A stretch of DNA of 64,000 bases, taken from contig NZ_LDPE01000002.1 in assembly GCF_001447995.1 (NCBI RefSeq), positions 1 through 64,000 on the forward strand. Direction: 5' to 3'. The translations under genes and the position numbers were made by a program. Under the pieces are notes generated by a model. The model worked only from the letters and a program-made list of their open reading frames with translations. It did not search any database and had not been told where the DNA came from. This stretch comes from Maribacter dokdonensis DSW-8. Lineage in GTDB: Bacteria > Bacteroidota > Bacteroidia > Flavobacteriales > Flavobacteriaceae. Below, one piece after another: positions 1 to 8,657 of this stretch; positions within the stretch are counted from its first letter, which is position 1, and the number at the start of each line of letters is the position of its first letter.

Positions 1-2546
1 TCCGCATTGGTGAATGTTTCACCTTCGCAAATGTTCAATGTTCCATCGCCTCCGGCATTTGGTTGAGCTTGCTCTACAACGGTTACGATGCTTTCATCAT
101 CTACTGTACATGGAGCTGTCGCCGCTACCGTGTACGTATGCGTGCTATCACCATTGTCGGTCCATGTTCCACCGGTATCGGGTGAACCTGTCAACTGTGC
201 GAACAAGTTCGCATTGGTGAATGTTTCGCCTTGGCAAATATTCAATGTTCCATCGATTCCTGCATTTGGTTGCGCTTGCTCTACAACGGTTACGATACTT
301 TCATCGTCTACTGCACATGGAGCAGTCGCCGCTACCGTGTACGTATGCGTGCTATCACCATTGTCGGTCCATGTTCCACCGGTATCGGGTGAACCAGTTA
401 ATTGTGCGAACAAGTCTGCATTGGTGAATGTTTCGCCTTCACAAATATTCAATGTACCATCGATTCCTGCATTTGGCTGTGCCTGCTCGGTTACGGTTAC
501 GATACTTTCATCATCTACTGTACAAGGTGATGTTGCTGATACTGTATACGTATGTGTTCCATTGCCATTATCAACCCAAGTTCCACCTGTATCTGGATTG
601 CCAGTCAGTTGCGCGAACAAATCATTATTATCAAAAGTATCGCCTACACAAATATTCAGTGTACCATCGATTCCTGCATTTGGTTGTGCCTGCTCGGTTA
701 CGGTTACAATACTTTCATCGTCTACAGTACATGGAACTGTCGCTACCACTGTGTACGTATGTGTTCCATTGCCATTGTCGGTCCACGTTCCACCAGTATC
801 GGGTGAACCAGTTAATTGTGCGAACAAGTCAGCATTGGTGAATGTTGCTCCTTCACAAATATTCAATGTTCCACCGCCTCCGGCATTTGGTTGCGCTTGC
901 TCTACAATGGTTACGATACTTTCATCATCTACTGTACAAGGTGATGTTGCTGATACTGTATACGTATGGGTACCATCTCCATTATCAACCCAAGTTCCAC
1001 CTGTATCTGGATTGCCAGTCAGTTGCGCGAACAAATCATTACTATCAAAAGTATCGCCTACACAAATATTCAGTGTACCATCGATTCCAGCATATGGTTG
1101 TGCTTGTTCTACAACGGTTACGATACTTTCATCATCTATTGTACAGGGTGATGTCGCTGCCACAGTATACGTATGCGTGCCATCGTTATTGTCCACCCAA
1201 GTTCCTCCAGTGTCTGGATTTCCCGTTAACTGTGCAAAAAGGTCTGCGTTGGTGAATGTCTCGCCTTCACAAATGTTCAATGTTCCGTCGATTCCCGCAT
1301 TTGGTTGCGCCTGCTCTACAACGGTTACGATACTTTCATCATCTACTGCACATGGAGCTGTCGCTGCTACTGTATACGTGTGAGTTCCGTCGCCATTGTC
1401 CGTCCACGTTCCACCGGTATCCGGGGAACCGGTCAACTGTGCGAACAAGTCTGCATTGGTGAATGTTTCGCCTTCACAAATGTTCAATGTTCCATCGATT
1501 CCTGCATTTGGTTGTGCCTGCTCGGTTACGGTTACGATACTTTCATCATCGGCTGTACATGGAGCTGTCGCTGATACTGTATACGTATGCGTGCCATCAC
1601 CATTGTCAATCCATGTTCCGCCGGTATCGGGTGAACCGGTCAGTTGTGCGAACAAGTCCGCATTGGTGAATGTTTCACCTTCGCAAATATTCAATGTGCC
1701 ATCACCCCCGGCATTTGGTTGTGCCTGCTCGGTTACGGTTACGATGCTTTCGTCATCTATTGTACAGGGTGATGTCGCTGCTACGGTATACGTATGAGTA
1801 CCATTGCCATTGTCGACCCATGTTCCGCCCGTATCCGGGGAACCGGTCAGTTGCGCGAACAAGTCTGCATTGGTGAATGTTTCGCCTTCGCAAATATTCA
1901 ATGTTCCATCGATTCCTGCATTTGGCTGTGCCTGCTCGGTTACGGTTACGATGCTTTCATCGTCTACAGTACATGGAGCAGTCGCTGCCACAGTGTACGT
2001 ATGCGTGCCATTACCGTTGTCGACCCATGTTCCGCCCGTATCTGGATTACCTGTAAGCTGACCAAATAGATCATCATTGTCAAAAGTTGCTCCTTGACAG
2101 ATATTCAATGTTCCATCACCTCCGGCATTTGGTTGAGCTTGCTCTACAACGTTTACGATACTTTCATCATCTACAGCACATGGAGCAGTCGCTGGCACTG
2201 TATACGTGTGGGTACCATCGCCATTATCGGTCCACGTTCCGCCGGTATCCGGGGAACCGGTCAATTGTGCGAACAGATCAGCATTCGAAAATGATTCACC
2301 CTGACAAATGTTTAATGTGCCATCACCTCCGGCATTTGGTGGCTCATGCTCAATTACTGTTACAATACTAGTAGCATTAACCGTACAAGGTGCAACAGCA
2401 GTTAAAGTATAGGTAAATGTATCATCAAAATTATTAGTCCAGGTTCCCCCGGTATCCGGAGCACCTGTTAAAGACGCAAAAAGATCTGCATTCTCAAAAG
2501 AATCCCCTAAACAAATGTTCAGGATCCCGTCGATACCAGCATTTGG
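1..2546 (-). repeat. 12 complete 207-bp coding repeats plus a partial unit
   Basis: The codons for Pro-Asn-Ala recur exactly every 207 bases (on the + strand gcatttgg at 55, 262, 469, 676, 883, 1090, 1297, 1504, 1711, 1918, 2125, 2332 and 2539), with no indel. Complete units span 63-2546 and a partial one runs off the window at 1-62. Each unit encodes PNAG-DGTLNIC-GE, DLFAQLTG, PDTGGTW, DNGDGTHTYTV, APCTVDDESIVTV and EQAQ. Two unit types exist, one with TNADLF and one with DNNDLF. Segments 428-841 and 842-1255 form a 414-bp higher-order duplication. The first unit (nearest the N-terminus) is the most divergent, the inner ones nearly identical, as expected from homogenisation. Confidence 0.97.
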
Positions 2547-3986
2547 ACAAGTATACACTGTAATATTAACTGTCGCGTATTGTGTATAACCCCTTGCATC
2601 TGTTATTCCGTAAATAAATGAGTCGGCACCTATAAAGTCCGTACTTGGTGTATAAGAGAAGTAATCATCTTGAGGATCGGTAGCTGAACCGTTTTCGTTT
2701 AAGGAAACACTACCATTGGTGGGGGTACTGACAATAAATATAGCTCCTGAATTAGGACCATTACCTCCAAAATCATCATTATTGGTTACTAAAATATCAA
2801 CTGAATTATTCTTTTCTACCGTAGCGGCATCATTTAAAGGAACAGGAAAAAAACTATCTGTAGTATCATTAAGTAAATTACCATCTGTATCATCACCATC
2901 ATCTGAAATGTCATCTGTATCATCTGGACCGTATGGACTATCGGCAAAAACACTTACCTGATTGATTACTCCTCCTTCATTAATTTCATTTGTAGTCAAT
3001 ACATGGCCAGCAGTATAAGTCGCCACTTCATTTGGCAAAAGAGTTCCTTCTAAAGAACCCATTGTAGAAGATAAGAAATTTGGCGGGGTACTTAATGCTA
3101 TACTATTTCCACTAGCATCTTTAAAAGTATCGGTTACATCAACATTCGTAACTTTTACGTTACCGGTATTTTCAATTTTTATAGTGTAATCCACTGAATC
3201 TCCAGCTTCTACAGGAGAACTAAAGTTATTTATTAAAGTTTTGGTAACTTCAATCTCAGGTTCTGCAATAATTAAGTTAGAAAGTACAAACTCCACTTCC
3301 TCGTTTAAACCTAAAAGACTACCAGCGAGGTTAACGTCCATATTAATGGATTGAACAGCTTCATCCATTTTCATTGTTCCTCCTCCTGTTCCTGTAGTGT
3401 TCCCATTACCACATTCACCACCATTACCACTAATTAGCGAACCTGTATCTACATTAAATTGGGTGTTAGTAAATTCAAAAATAGGACCATTACGACTAAC
3501 ATTTGACCATGTTCCATTAGTTGATGTAAAAACACCCGTACTAGAACCAGAAAGCAAAGGAAAAGGCAAAATACCATAGGTACCCACCCTATCCACATGA
3601 AGTAATGGACTTACAATATATACCGGATCACCGGTAGCCGCATCAAAAAAACGGAACTGCAAAGTACCAAAACGTAAAATAGAGTTTAACGAAACTTCTA
3701 TTGAACGACTTCCAAATACATCAGGAGTAGGGTCTCCATAAGTAGCATCTGACGTACAACCCATAGTATCTTCACCTAAGATAGATACTCCTAATGAAGG
3801 TACTGCCTCTACCCTTACCGCACCATCTGAACTTAAAGATTCCCAAGTGACGGATAAGGGTTGTTGGGTCCAAGTAGTTGTCTGCTGTGAGTATAATGGT
3901 TGTATTCCCTGTATCAAAAGAAAAAGAACGGCTAGTCTTTTCCAAAAAGAATTAAGGTTAGAATATGAAGTAATAAGTTTGGTCAT
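1..3986 (-). CDS. Secreted repeat-rich adhesin-like protein, C-terminus beyond the window
   Basis: The reading frame is open from an ATG at 3986 to the window edge (1328 codons seen, 3' part missing). Residues 1-34 form a signal peptide ending near LYSQ. About 35-235 is an unrecognised N-terminal domain. About 240-370 is a DUF11-type domain (EIEVTKTL, IENTGNVKVTNVDVTD) followed by an Asp-rich linker. About 380-475 resembles a cadherin/Ig-like module (NDAATVEKN ... DSFIYGITD). From residue 481 on, the protein is a tandem array of 69-residue repeats, each with two cysteines (LNIC and APC). In Flavobacteriaceae such proteins usually end in a type IX secretion sorting domain and are displayed on or released from the cell surface; that end is not visible here. 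The role as adhesin or matrix protein is inferred from architecture only. It is followed by no visible partner gene. Confidence 0.85.
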   Translation of the reverse strand, partial: MTKLITSYSNLNSFWKRLAVLFLLIQGIQPLYSQQTTTWTQQPLSVTWESLSSDGAVRVEAVPSLGVSILGEDTMGCTSDATYGDPTPDVFGSRSIEVSLNSILRFGTLQFRFFDAATGDPVYIVSPLLHVDRVGTYGILPFPLLSGSSTGVFTSTNGTWSNVSRNGPIFEFTNTQFNVDTGSLISGNGGECGNGNTTGTGGGTMKMDEAVQSINMDVNLAGSLLGLNEEVEFVLSNLIIAEPEIEVTKTLINNFSSPVEAGDSVDYTIKIENTGNVKVTNVDVTDTFKDASGNSIALSTPPNFLSSTMGSLEGTLLPNEVATYTAGHVLTTNEINEGGVINQVSVFADSPYGPDDTDDISDDGDDTDGNLLNDTTDSFFPVPLNDAATVEKNNSVDILVTNNDDFGGNGPNSGAIFIVSTPTNGSVSLNENGSATDPQDDYFSYTPSTDFIGADSFIYGITDARGYTQYATVNITVYTCPNAGIDGILNICLGDSFENADLFASLTGAPDTGGTWTNNFDDTFTYTLTAVAPCTVNATSIVTVIEHEPPNAGGDGTLNICQGESFSNADLFAQLTGSPDTGGTWTDNGDGTHTYTVPATAPCAVDDESIVNVVEQAQPNAGGDGTLNICQGATFDNDDLFGQLTGNPDTGGTWVDNGNGTHTYTVAATAPCTVDDESIVTVTEQAQPNAGIDGTLNICEGETFTNADLFAQLTGSPDTGGTWVDNGNGTHTYTVAATSPCTIDDESIVTVTEQAQPNAGGDGTLNICEGETFTNADLFAQLTGSPDTGGTWIDNGDGTHTYTVSATAPCTADDESIVTVTEQAQPNAGIDGTLNICEGETFTNADLFAQLTGSPDTGGTWTDNGDGTHTYTVAATAPCAVDDESIVTVVEQAQPNAGIDGTLNICEGETFTNADLFAQLTGNPDTGGTWVDNNDGTHTYTVAATSPCTIDDESIVTVVEQAQPYAGIDGTLNICVGDTFDSNDLFAQLTGNPDTGGTWVDNGDGTHTYTVSATSPCTVDDESIVTIVEQAQPNAGGGGTLNICEGATFTNADLFAQLTGSPDTGGTWTDNGNGTHTYTVVATVPCTVDDESIVTVTEQAQPNAGIDGTLNICVGDTFDNNDLFAQLTGNPDTGGTWVDNGNGTHTYTVSATSPCTVDDESIVTVTEQAQPNAGIDGTLNICEGETFTNADLFAQLTGSPDTGGTWTDNGDSTHTYTVAATAPCAVDDESIVTVVEQAQPNAGIDGTLNICQGETFTNANLFAQLTGSPDTGGTWTDNGDSTHTYTVAATAPCTVDDESIVTVVEQAQPNAGGDGTLNICEGETFTNA

Positions 3987-4324
3987 TGGCTAAAATAATC
4001 CATCCATATTTTTCAAGTTTGAATGGATATTAGTTCGTACGTAAACTAAAGGTAACAGTAGCCTAGTGCCCTATAAATAAATTGTTGTCAATACACCGAA
4101 AGTAAAGGTATACCAAGAGATAGCTGTGGCTTGCAAATGGCATTCTTCCCTATTTTTATACTTTACAGAACTTGTAGTAAAAAGATTACAGTTGTTTGAA
4201 TTTGCAATTTAGCATAAGAAAATTGACCGGGTTTATTAGAAAACCTATAACCCAATTCCGGTTAAACCTATATGCACATTAAAGTAATTCTTAGTTAAAG
4301 CAACCCCATTTAATAATCAATTTT
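3987..4324. other. Intergenic region without a gene
   Basis: This 338-base AT-rich stretch lies downstream of glycerate kinase and upstream of the repeat protein, both on the minus strand. It should hold the promoter of the repeat protein and the end of the upstream transcript. I found no clean TAnnTTTG element on the minus strand. A loose dyad (ACCGG at 4226-4230 with CCGGT at 4258-4262) is the only structure I noticed, and it lacks a T-run. Confidence 0.5.
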
Positions 4325-5449
4325 TCACTTTAATAGACTTGCAAAATTAAAGGCGGCATTTACAAGATTGTCCCTACTCTGCTCCATAGCTTGATTTAAA
4401 GTAGAAATGCCTCTTACAATCGATGCCACATAATTTAACCCGAATTTTTGTTGTTGTGCAACGCTAATACTTACCGAGCCACAGAGTGCGGCAACGGGTA
4501 TATTCTTGGATTTGGCAGATTTTACTACCCCATCTATGGTCTTGCCAGAAAGCGTTTGCTCATCTAACTGACCTTCGCCGGTAATGATCCAATCTGCTCC
4601 TTCAATAGCATTATCAAAATCTGCCAATTCCTTGACCAAATTATTCCCAGAAATTAATTCTCCGTTCAGAAAAATAAGGGCGCCACCACCAACACCACCT
4701 GCTGCACCGGAGCCACTTACTTTCTGTAAATCGATTTCATAACGATTCTTGATAATTTCTGCAAAGTTGCACAAACCCTGATTTAGAAATATAATCTCAT
4801 TTTCAGAAGCACCTTTTTGTGCCCCATAAATATAAGCGGCACCTTGTAGCCCATAAAAAGGATTGGTGACATCACATGCGACTTTTACTTTTACCCCATC
4901 TAACCTATGATGCTTGTTGGAATCGTCTATAGTTTTCACCTTTGAAAGATGTTTCCCTATCGGGGATAACTCCAGTCCTTTTTCATCCAAAAAGCGAAAA
5001 CCTAACGCATTTGCCATGCCCATACCACCGTCATTGGTAGCACTACCGCCAATACCTAAAATAATTTCTGTTGCTCCTTTTTCAAGCGCATCATAAATTA
5101 ATTCGCCTGTTCCAGATGTTGTCGTTTCCATGCAGTCAAACTCATCTACATTCAACAATTTCAATCCTGATGCTTCAGCCATCTCTATGTAGGCAATCTT
5201 TGTTTCATCAGAATATAAATAAGAAGCATTTATAGGTCTAAAAAGAGGATCGTTTACAGTAATGGTTACCGTTTCTCCTTTTATATAATGTTTAGCGACT
5301 TCCATGGTACCATCACCACCATCTGCTAAAGGCTTTTTCAAAATTTCGGCATCCTTGAACACCATTAGGAGTCCTTCCTCTACGGCATCACAAAATTCGA
5401 AACCGGTTAGTGAGCCTTTAAACTTATCTGGTGCTATTACAAATTTCAT
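4325..5449 (-). CDS. glxK: Glycerate kinase, GlxK/GarK family
   Basis: Phosphorylates D-glycerate with ATP to 2- or 3-phosphoglycerate in the cytoplasm, feeding lower glycolysis. The 374-residue length matches the family. Family motifs are visible: MKFVIAPDKFKGSL at the N-terminus, ADGGDGTME near residue 43, GIGGSATNDGGMGMA near 136, the Gly-rich GSGAAGGVGGG near 246, and GEGQLDEQTLSGK near 293. It is the last gene of the run hydrolase - micro-ORF - symporter - kinase, with only 10 bases separating it from the symporter. Its presence beside a GH63 glycerate-glycoside hydrolase explains where the glycerate would come from. Exact product regiochemistry cannot be told from sequence. Confidence 0.93.
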   Translation of the reverse strand: MKFVIAPDKFKGSLTGFEFCDAVEEGLLMVFKDAEILKKPLADGGDGTMEVAKHYIKGETVTITVNDPLFRPINASYLYSDETKIAYIEMAEASGLKLLNVDEFDCMETTTSGTGELIYDALEKGATEIILGIGGSATNDGGMGMANALGFRFLDEKGLELSPIGKHLSKVKTIDDSNKHHRLDGVKVKVACDVTNPFYGLQGAAYIYGAQKGASENEIIFLNQGLCNFAEIIKNRYEIDLQKVSGSGAAGGVGGGALIFLNGELISGNNLVKELADFDNAIEGADWIITGEGQLDEQTLSGKTIDGVVKSAKSKNIPVAALCGSVSISVAQQQKFGLNYVASIVRGISTLNQAMEQSRDNLVNAAFNFASLLK

Positions 5450-5459
5450 TGCTATAAGA

Positions 5460-7064
5460 TTAATTCAAAATATTTGGTAATGCAACACTAAAAGCAACTA
5501 TTGCTACAAAGTATGCCAACAATATTACCACTTCTTTTTTACCGGAATAATATTCAACCTTTAACCCTTCATTTACCCTTCTTTTAACCGTGTAGCTTAC
5601 CCCAATCGCAACCAATACAGTAACTATACACCCCAGTGCATTCCACCAGAACCAAAAGATCTGAGGCACATATAGCCATAGGTAAACATTGAACAATACC
5701 CCAACAACTATACCGATATTGGCACCAAGAGCATGAGTTTTCTTGGTAAGTATTGCCAAAATAAAAGCTGCCAAAATTGGACCATAGAAAACAGAACTTA
5801 TTTTATTGATGACTTCTATGACCGTGCCTTCTATATTGCCTGCAAAAAATGCAAAAAACAAACAGACCAGACCCCAAAAAATAGACAGTAACTTTGAATA
5901 GGTCATGTATTTTTTATCTGGCATATTAGGGTTGAATCTTTTTACGAAGTCTTCCATAGTTACGGCAGATAAGGAGTTTACCGTAGAACTCAAGGTAGAC
6001 ATAGCTGCTGACATGATAGCTACGATCAAAATACCGATTACCCCATTTGGCAAATACTTAATTATAAAGACCGGCACCATTAAATCTGCCTTTTTCCCTT
6101 GTAATGAAGTTATATTGGCTTGGTACACGGTTTCCATCTGTTCTTGAAAACTAACATCTTGCAACAGCAACGTACCCAACACAAGCCCCATAATGCAATA
6201 GGTCAATGTAAACGGAAAACGCAATAATCCGTTTGCCATCATCAGTTTTTTAAGGTTAGACATGCTACTTGAAGATAACAACCGTTGCGATTGGGTTTGA
6301 TCAGTACCGTAATAAGAAGCGTACAAAAAGAATCCACCAATGACCATGGGCCAAAATCCAAATTCATCATTACCATCTGCATTGTTAAAACCCCATTTGT
6401 TAAAATCTACCGCTGTAATTCTATCAGTATCCACATGGGTAAGAAAATTATCTATTCCACCAAGCTCACTAAAACCAAAGTACAAGCATATAATAATGCC
6501 AATAAAAAGGATACTCATTTGAATGACATCGCCCCATATAACTGCCTTCATACCACCTTGAAAAGAGTAGACCATGGTAATGAGTCCGATAATTAAAATG
6601 GAAATCCAAAAATCCAATCCAATAGTGGCCTGTAAAATTAAGGCCATAGTATATACCATAACCCCTGTAGCTACAGACCTGCTTATTTGAAAAACGAAAC
6701 TTATTAATAAACGCGATGAAGAATCAAATCTTTTCTCTAAATATTCATATACGCTAACAATACCTGATTTATACAGTGTTGGTAATACTGCAATAAGCAA
6801 AAATGCCATTGCCAATGGTACACCAAACTCATACGTTAGCCACTGCATACCCCCACCATCTTTTAAACCGACGAAAGCAGGAGCCGAGATAAAACTTATG
6901 GCAGACAATTGGGTTGCCATTGCCGATAAGCTTAATGGCAGCCATGATGTTTTACGACCACCCAAAAAGTAATCGCCACCAGAGTTGTTTTCCTTGAACA
7001 TAAAGCCCAAACCTAAAAACCCTGCTAAATAAACAACAATAATGATATAGTCAACGTAGTTCAT
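5460..7064 (-). CDS. Sodium:solute symporter (SSS/SSF family)
   Basis: A 534-residue inner-membrane protein with about 13-14 hydrophobic helices, starting with an N-terminal helix (DYIIIVVYLAGFLGLGF) and the typical GGRKTSWLPLSLSAMATQLSA segment that lines the substrate/Na+ path in SSS transporters. The family couples uptake of sugars, amino acids or organic acids to sodium. Its position between the GH63 hydrolase and glycerate kinase suggests the intact glycoside as substrate, since the hydrolase has no signal peptide. The start at 7064 follows TAAGG directly after the stop of the micro-ORF. Substrate is an inference; the family assignment is firm. Confidence 0.92.
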   Translation of the reverse strand: MNYVDYIIIVVYLAGFLGLGFMFKENNSGGDYFLGGRKTSWLPLSLSAMATQLSAISFISAPAFVGLKDGGGMQWLTYEFGVPLAMAFLLIAVLPTLYKSGIVSVYEYLEKRFDSSSRLLISFVFQISRSVATGVMVYTMALILQATIGLDFWISILIIGLITMVYSFQGGMKAVIWGDVIQMSILFIGIIICLYFGFSELGGIDNFLTHVDTDRITAVDFNKWGFNNADGNDEFGFWPMVIGGFFLYASYYGTDQTQSQRLLSSSSMSNLKKLMMANGLLRFPFTLTYCIMGLVLGTLLLQDVSFQEQMETVYQANITSLQGKKADLMVPVFIIKYLPNGVIGILIVAIMSAAMSTLSSTVNSLSAVTMEDFVKRFNPNMPDKKYMTYSKLLSIFWGLVCLFFAFFAGNIEGTVIEVINKISSVFYGPILAAFILAILTKKTHALGANIGIVVGVLFNVYLWLYVPQIFWFWWNALGCIVTVLVAIGVSYTVKRRVNEGLKVEYYSGKKEVVILLAYFVAIVAFSVALPNILN

Positions 7065-7067
7065 ACC

Positions 7068-7154
7068 TTAGTTTCTATTTTTTTTGATTAAAAAGCCAAC
7101 CATAACAATACCGAATATGTAGAATACAATTAAAAAGTAATCAATATAATTCAT
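7068..7154 (-). CDS. 28-aa single-helix micro-ORF resembling the symporter N-terminus
   Basis: An ATG at 7154 opens a 28-codon frame ending in TAA at 7068-7070, three bases before the symporter ATG. The peptide (MNYIDYFLIVFYIFGIVM, then VGFLIKKNRN) is one hydrophobic helix with a basic tail. It aligns without gaps to the first 28 residues of the symporter, with 13 identities including MNY-DY, IV, Y, G, GF, K and N. The DNA of the two stretches has diverged much more than the protein, which suggests selection at the protein level. It could be a small accessory subunit, a translational-coupling leader, or a duplication remnant. No functional assignment is possible from sequence. Confidence 0.6.
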   Translation of the reverse strand: MNYIDYFLIVFYIFGIVMVGFLIKKNRN

Positions 7155-7166
7155 AACACATCAGTT

Positions 7167-8480
7167 TTAATCGGTATTCACCATATCAATATATAAAGCG
7201 GCGCTCCAAGAGAAATTATTCCCGCCGTATCCCGTCTGATTTTTATCTCCGGTATCTCGTCTACAGTCAAAATATTCGTAAAAATCGTACTGCTGGATCA
7301 GTTCTAAACTGTCTATTTTAATCCGTTCTGCTAGATCTGTGTAACCGTTACTTCTTAGCCCACGAAAAAGCATCCAGTTCATATTGATCCACACAGGACC
7401 TCTCCAATATTTTCTAGGATTAAAACGATCATCAGTAGGATCAAACGATGCACATAGGTATTTATCTTCTCCACCGAACTTCTCCATCATTGTTTTCACT
7501 AAAACCTGAGCTCTTTCTTCAGATGGAATATGTGCGAACAAAGGTGAAAAAGACGATGAGGTAATGTGGCGAATAGGTTTCTCGTTTCTTAAATCATAAT
7601 GTACATATGCCCCTAATACCGCATCGAACAACTTATCATTGAAACTTTTAATACTTTTTAATTGCCATTGAGATAGAGTTGCAATTTTATCTTCATGACC
7701 CCCGATCAATTCATATAATTCAATTAACGCCTGATTAGATTTTATAAGCATTGCATTGAACAATGGATCTTGAACCAAAAAGGGGGAAAACTCGGCAATT
7801 TTAGCATCATTATAATTGTGCTGTTTGGCAATATTGATAAGGTGCAGATAATGATCATACTCCCTTTTGGTAGGGCGCTGGGAAGCATCTACATGCGTAG
7901 TATCTTTTCTAACAAATGTATATTCCGGCGGATCCATCATTTTCCAGATATCATCCCATACAGGGGAGTTGTCCGTACCAGATTCCCAGTTGTGATAAAT
8001 GTAGACCAACCCTTCATCTTTTGGGTCTCTATTTTCGTAGAAATACACGTGATTGTTAAAAACCTTATCGATCTCTTCTTTGATGAAGTGCAACATATCA
8101 TCCTTATCTTCTGCAATACGATACATTTCTTGTAACACAAAACCGGAAACCGGTGGTTGTGTCATACCAGTAGACCTATATTTTTTTGATGATAAAGGAT
8201 GCAATTCAGATTGGTGAAAATCTGCCCCAGGGAAATAGGAATCGTTCTCCGTATGAAAAACGATATGCGGTATAAATCCGTTTTCCCACTGTGCATCAAG
8301 CAAGGTTCTCATTTCGGTTTTGGCTTTTTCTACGTCATAATGAGCAAAACCGATAGCTATAAAACCTGAATCCCACTTCCATTGAAAAGGATACAGCCCT
8401 GCACTAGGTATTGTAAATCCACCTTCTTGAAAATTTGCATCCAAGATTGCAATAGCCTTCTTATATAATTCTTTCTTCAT
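7167..8480 (-). CDS. GH63-type mannosylglycerate/glucosylglycerate hydrolase
   Basis: Predicted to hydrolyse an alpha-glycoside of D-glycerate to hexose plus glycerate. The 437-residue length and layout match the compact bacterial GH63 enzymes (mannosylglycerate hydrolase of Thermus, glucosylglycerate hydrolase of mycobacteria), an (alpha/alpha)6 barrel without the extra domains of eukaryotic glucosidase I. Visible motifs: QWKWDSGF at 33-40, HNWESGTDNSPVWD at 163-176 (D170 a candidate general acid), RKYWRGPVWINMNW at 356-369, YEYF at 401-404 (E402 a candidate base) and GYGGNNFSWSAALY near the C-terminus. There is no signal peptide, so it acts in the cytoplasm. It is followed after 12 bases by the micro-ORF and the symporter. 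Trehalase-like or other alpha-glucosidase activity is the main alternative. Confidence 0.78.
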   Translation of the reverse strand: MKKELYKKAIAILDANFQEGGFTIPSAGLYPFQWKWDSGFIAIGFAHYDVEKAKTEMRTLLDAQWENGFIPHIVFHTENDSYFPGADFHQSELHPLSSKKYRSTGMTQPPVSGFVLQEMYRIAEDKDDMLHFIKEEIDKVFNNHVYFYENRDPKDEGLVYIYHNWESGTDNSPVWDDIWKMMDPPEYTFVRKDTTHVDASQRPTKREYDHYLHLINIAKQHNYNDAKIAEFSPFLVQDPLFNAMLIKSNQALIELYELIGGHEDKIATLSQWQLKSIKSFNDKLFDAVLGAYVHYDLRNEKPIRHITSSSFSPLFAHIPSEERAQVLVKTMMEKFGGEDKYLCASFDPTDDRFNPRKYWRGPVWINMNWMLFRGLRSNGYTDLAERIKIDSLELIQQYDFYEYFDCRRDTGDKNQTGYGGNNFSWSAALYIDMVNTD

Positions 8481-8545
8481 ATTATCTTGTAAATCACCTT
8501 GGGACTAGCCCACTAGGCTTTGAATTAAAAACACAATTATTATGT

Positions 8546-8559
8546 TGACGCAAGCGTCA
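8546..8559. promoter_or_regulatory. Perfect palindrome upstream of the hydrolase gene
   Basis: TGACGC-AA-GCGTCA is a perfect dyad lying 66-79 bases before the hydrolase ATG (8480), downstream of the receptor terminator. Its size fits a dimeric regulator site. It differs from the LacI-type palindrome at 11445, so it may bind a different regulator or be a diverged site for the same one. Confidence 0.4.
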
Positions 8560-8585
8560 GAGCATATAAATCTGGATTATCGAGT

Positions 8586-8622
8586 AAAAAACACATTGGC
8601 AACTCCTATTATCGCCAATGTG
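8586..8622 (-). terminator. Intrinsic terminator/attenuator between receptor and hydrolase genes
   Basis: On the minus strand CACATTGGC (8622-8614) pairs perfectly with GCCAATGTG (8600-8592) over a 13-base loop and is followed by a run of T (8591-8586). It lies 36 bases after the TonB receptor stop and before the co-directional hydrolase, so it can separate or attenuate the two transcripts. Confidence 0.75.
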
Positions 8623-8657
8623 CTCATCAATTAAACTTAAACTAACAACACAAATTT

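Noticed and set aside
14..2371. Series of plus-strand ORFs of 68-431 aa opposite the repeat array
   Set aside because: Their lengths are multiples of the 69-codon repeat period and they are mirror images of the minus-strand repeat gene, which has a signal peptide and domains. They are shadows kept open by the periodic sequence.
1..2546. CRISPR array
   Set aside because: The repeats are 207 bp, contiguous, coding and without spacers.
2716..3579. Plus-strand ORFs at 2716-2961 and 3397-3579
   Set aside because: They lie opposite the open frame of the secreted repeat protein and show no family features.
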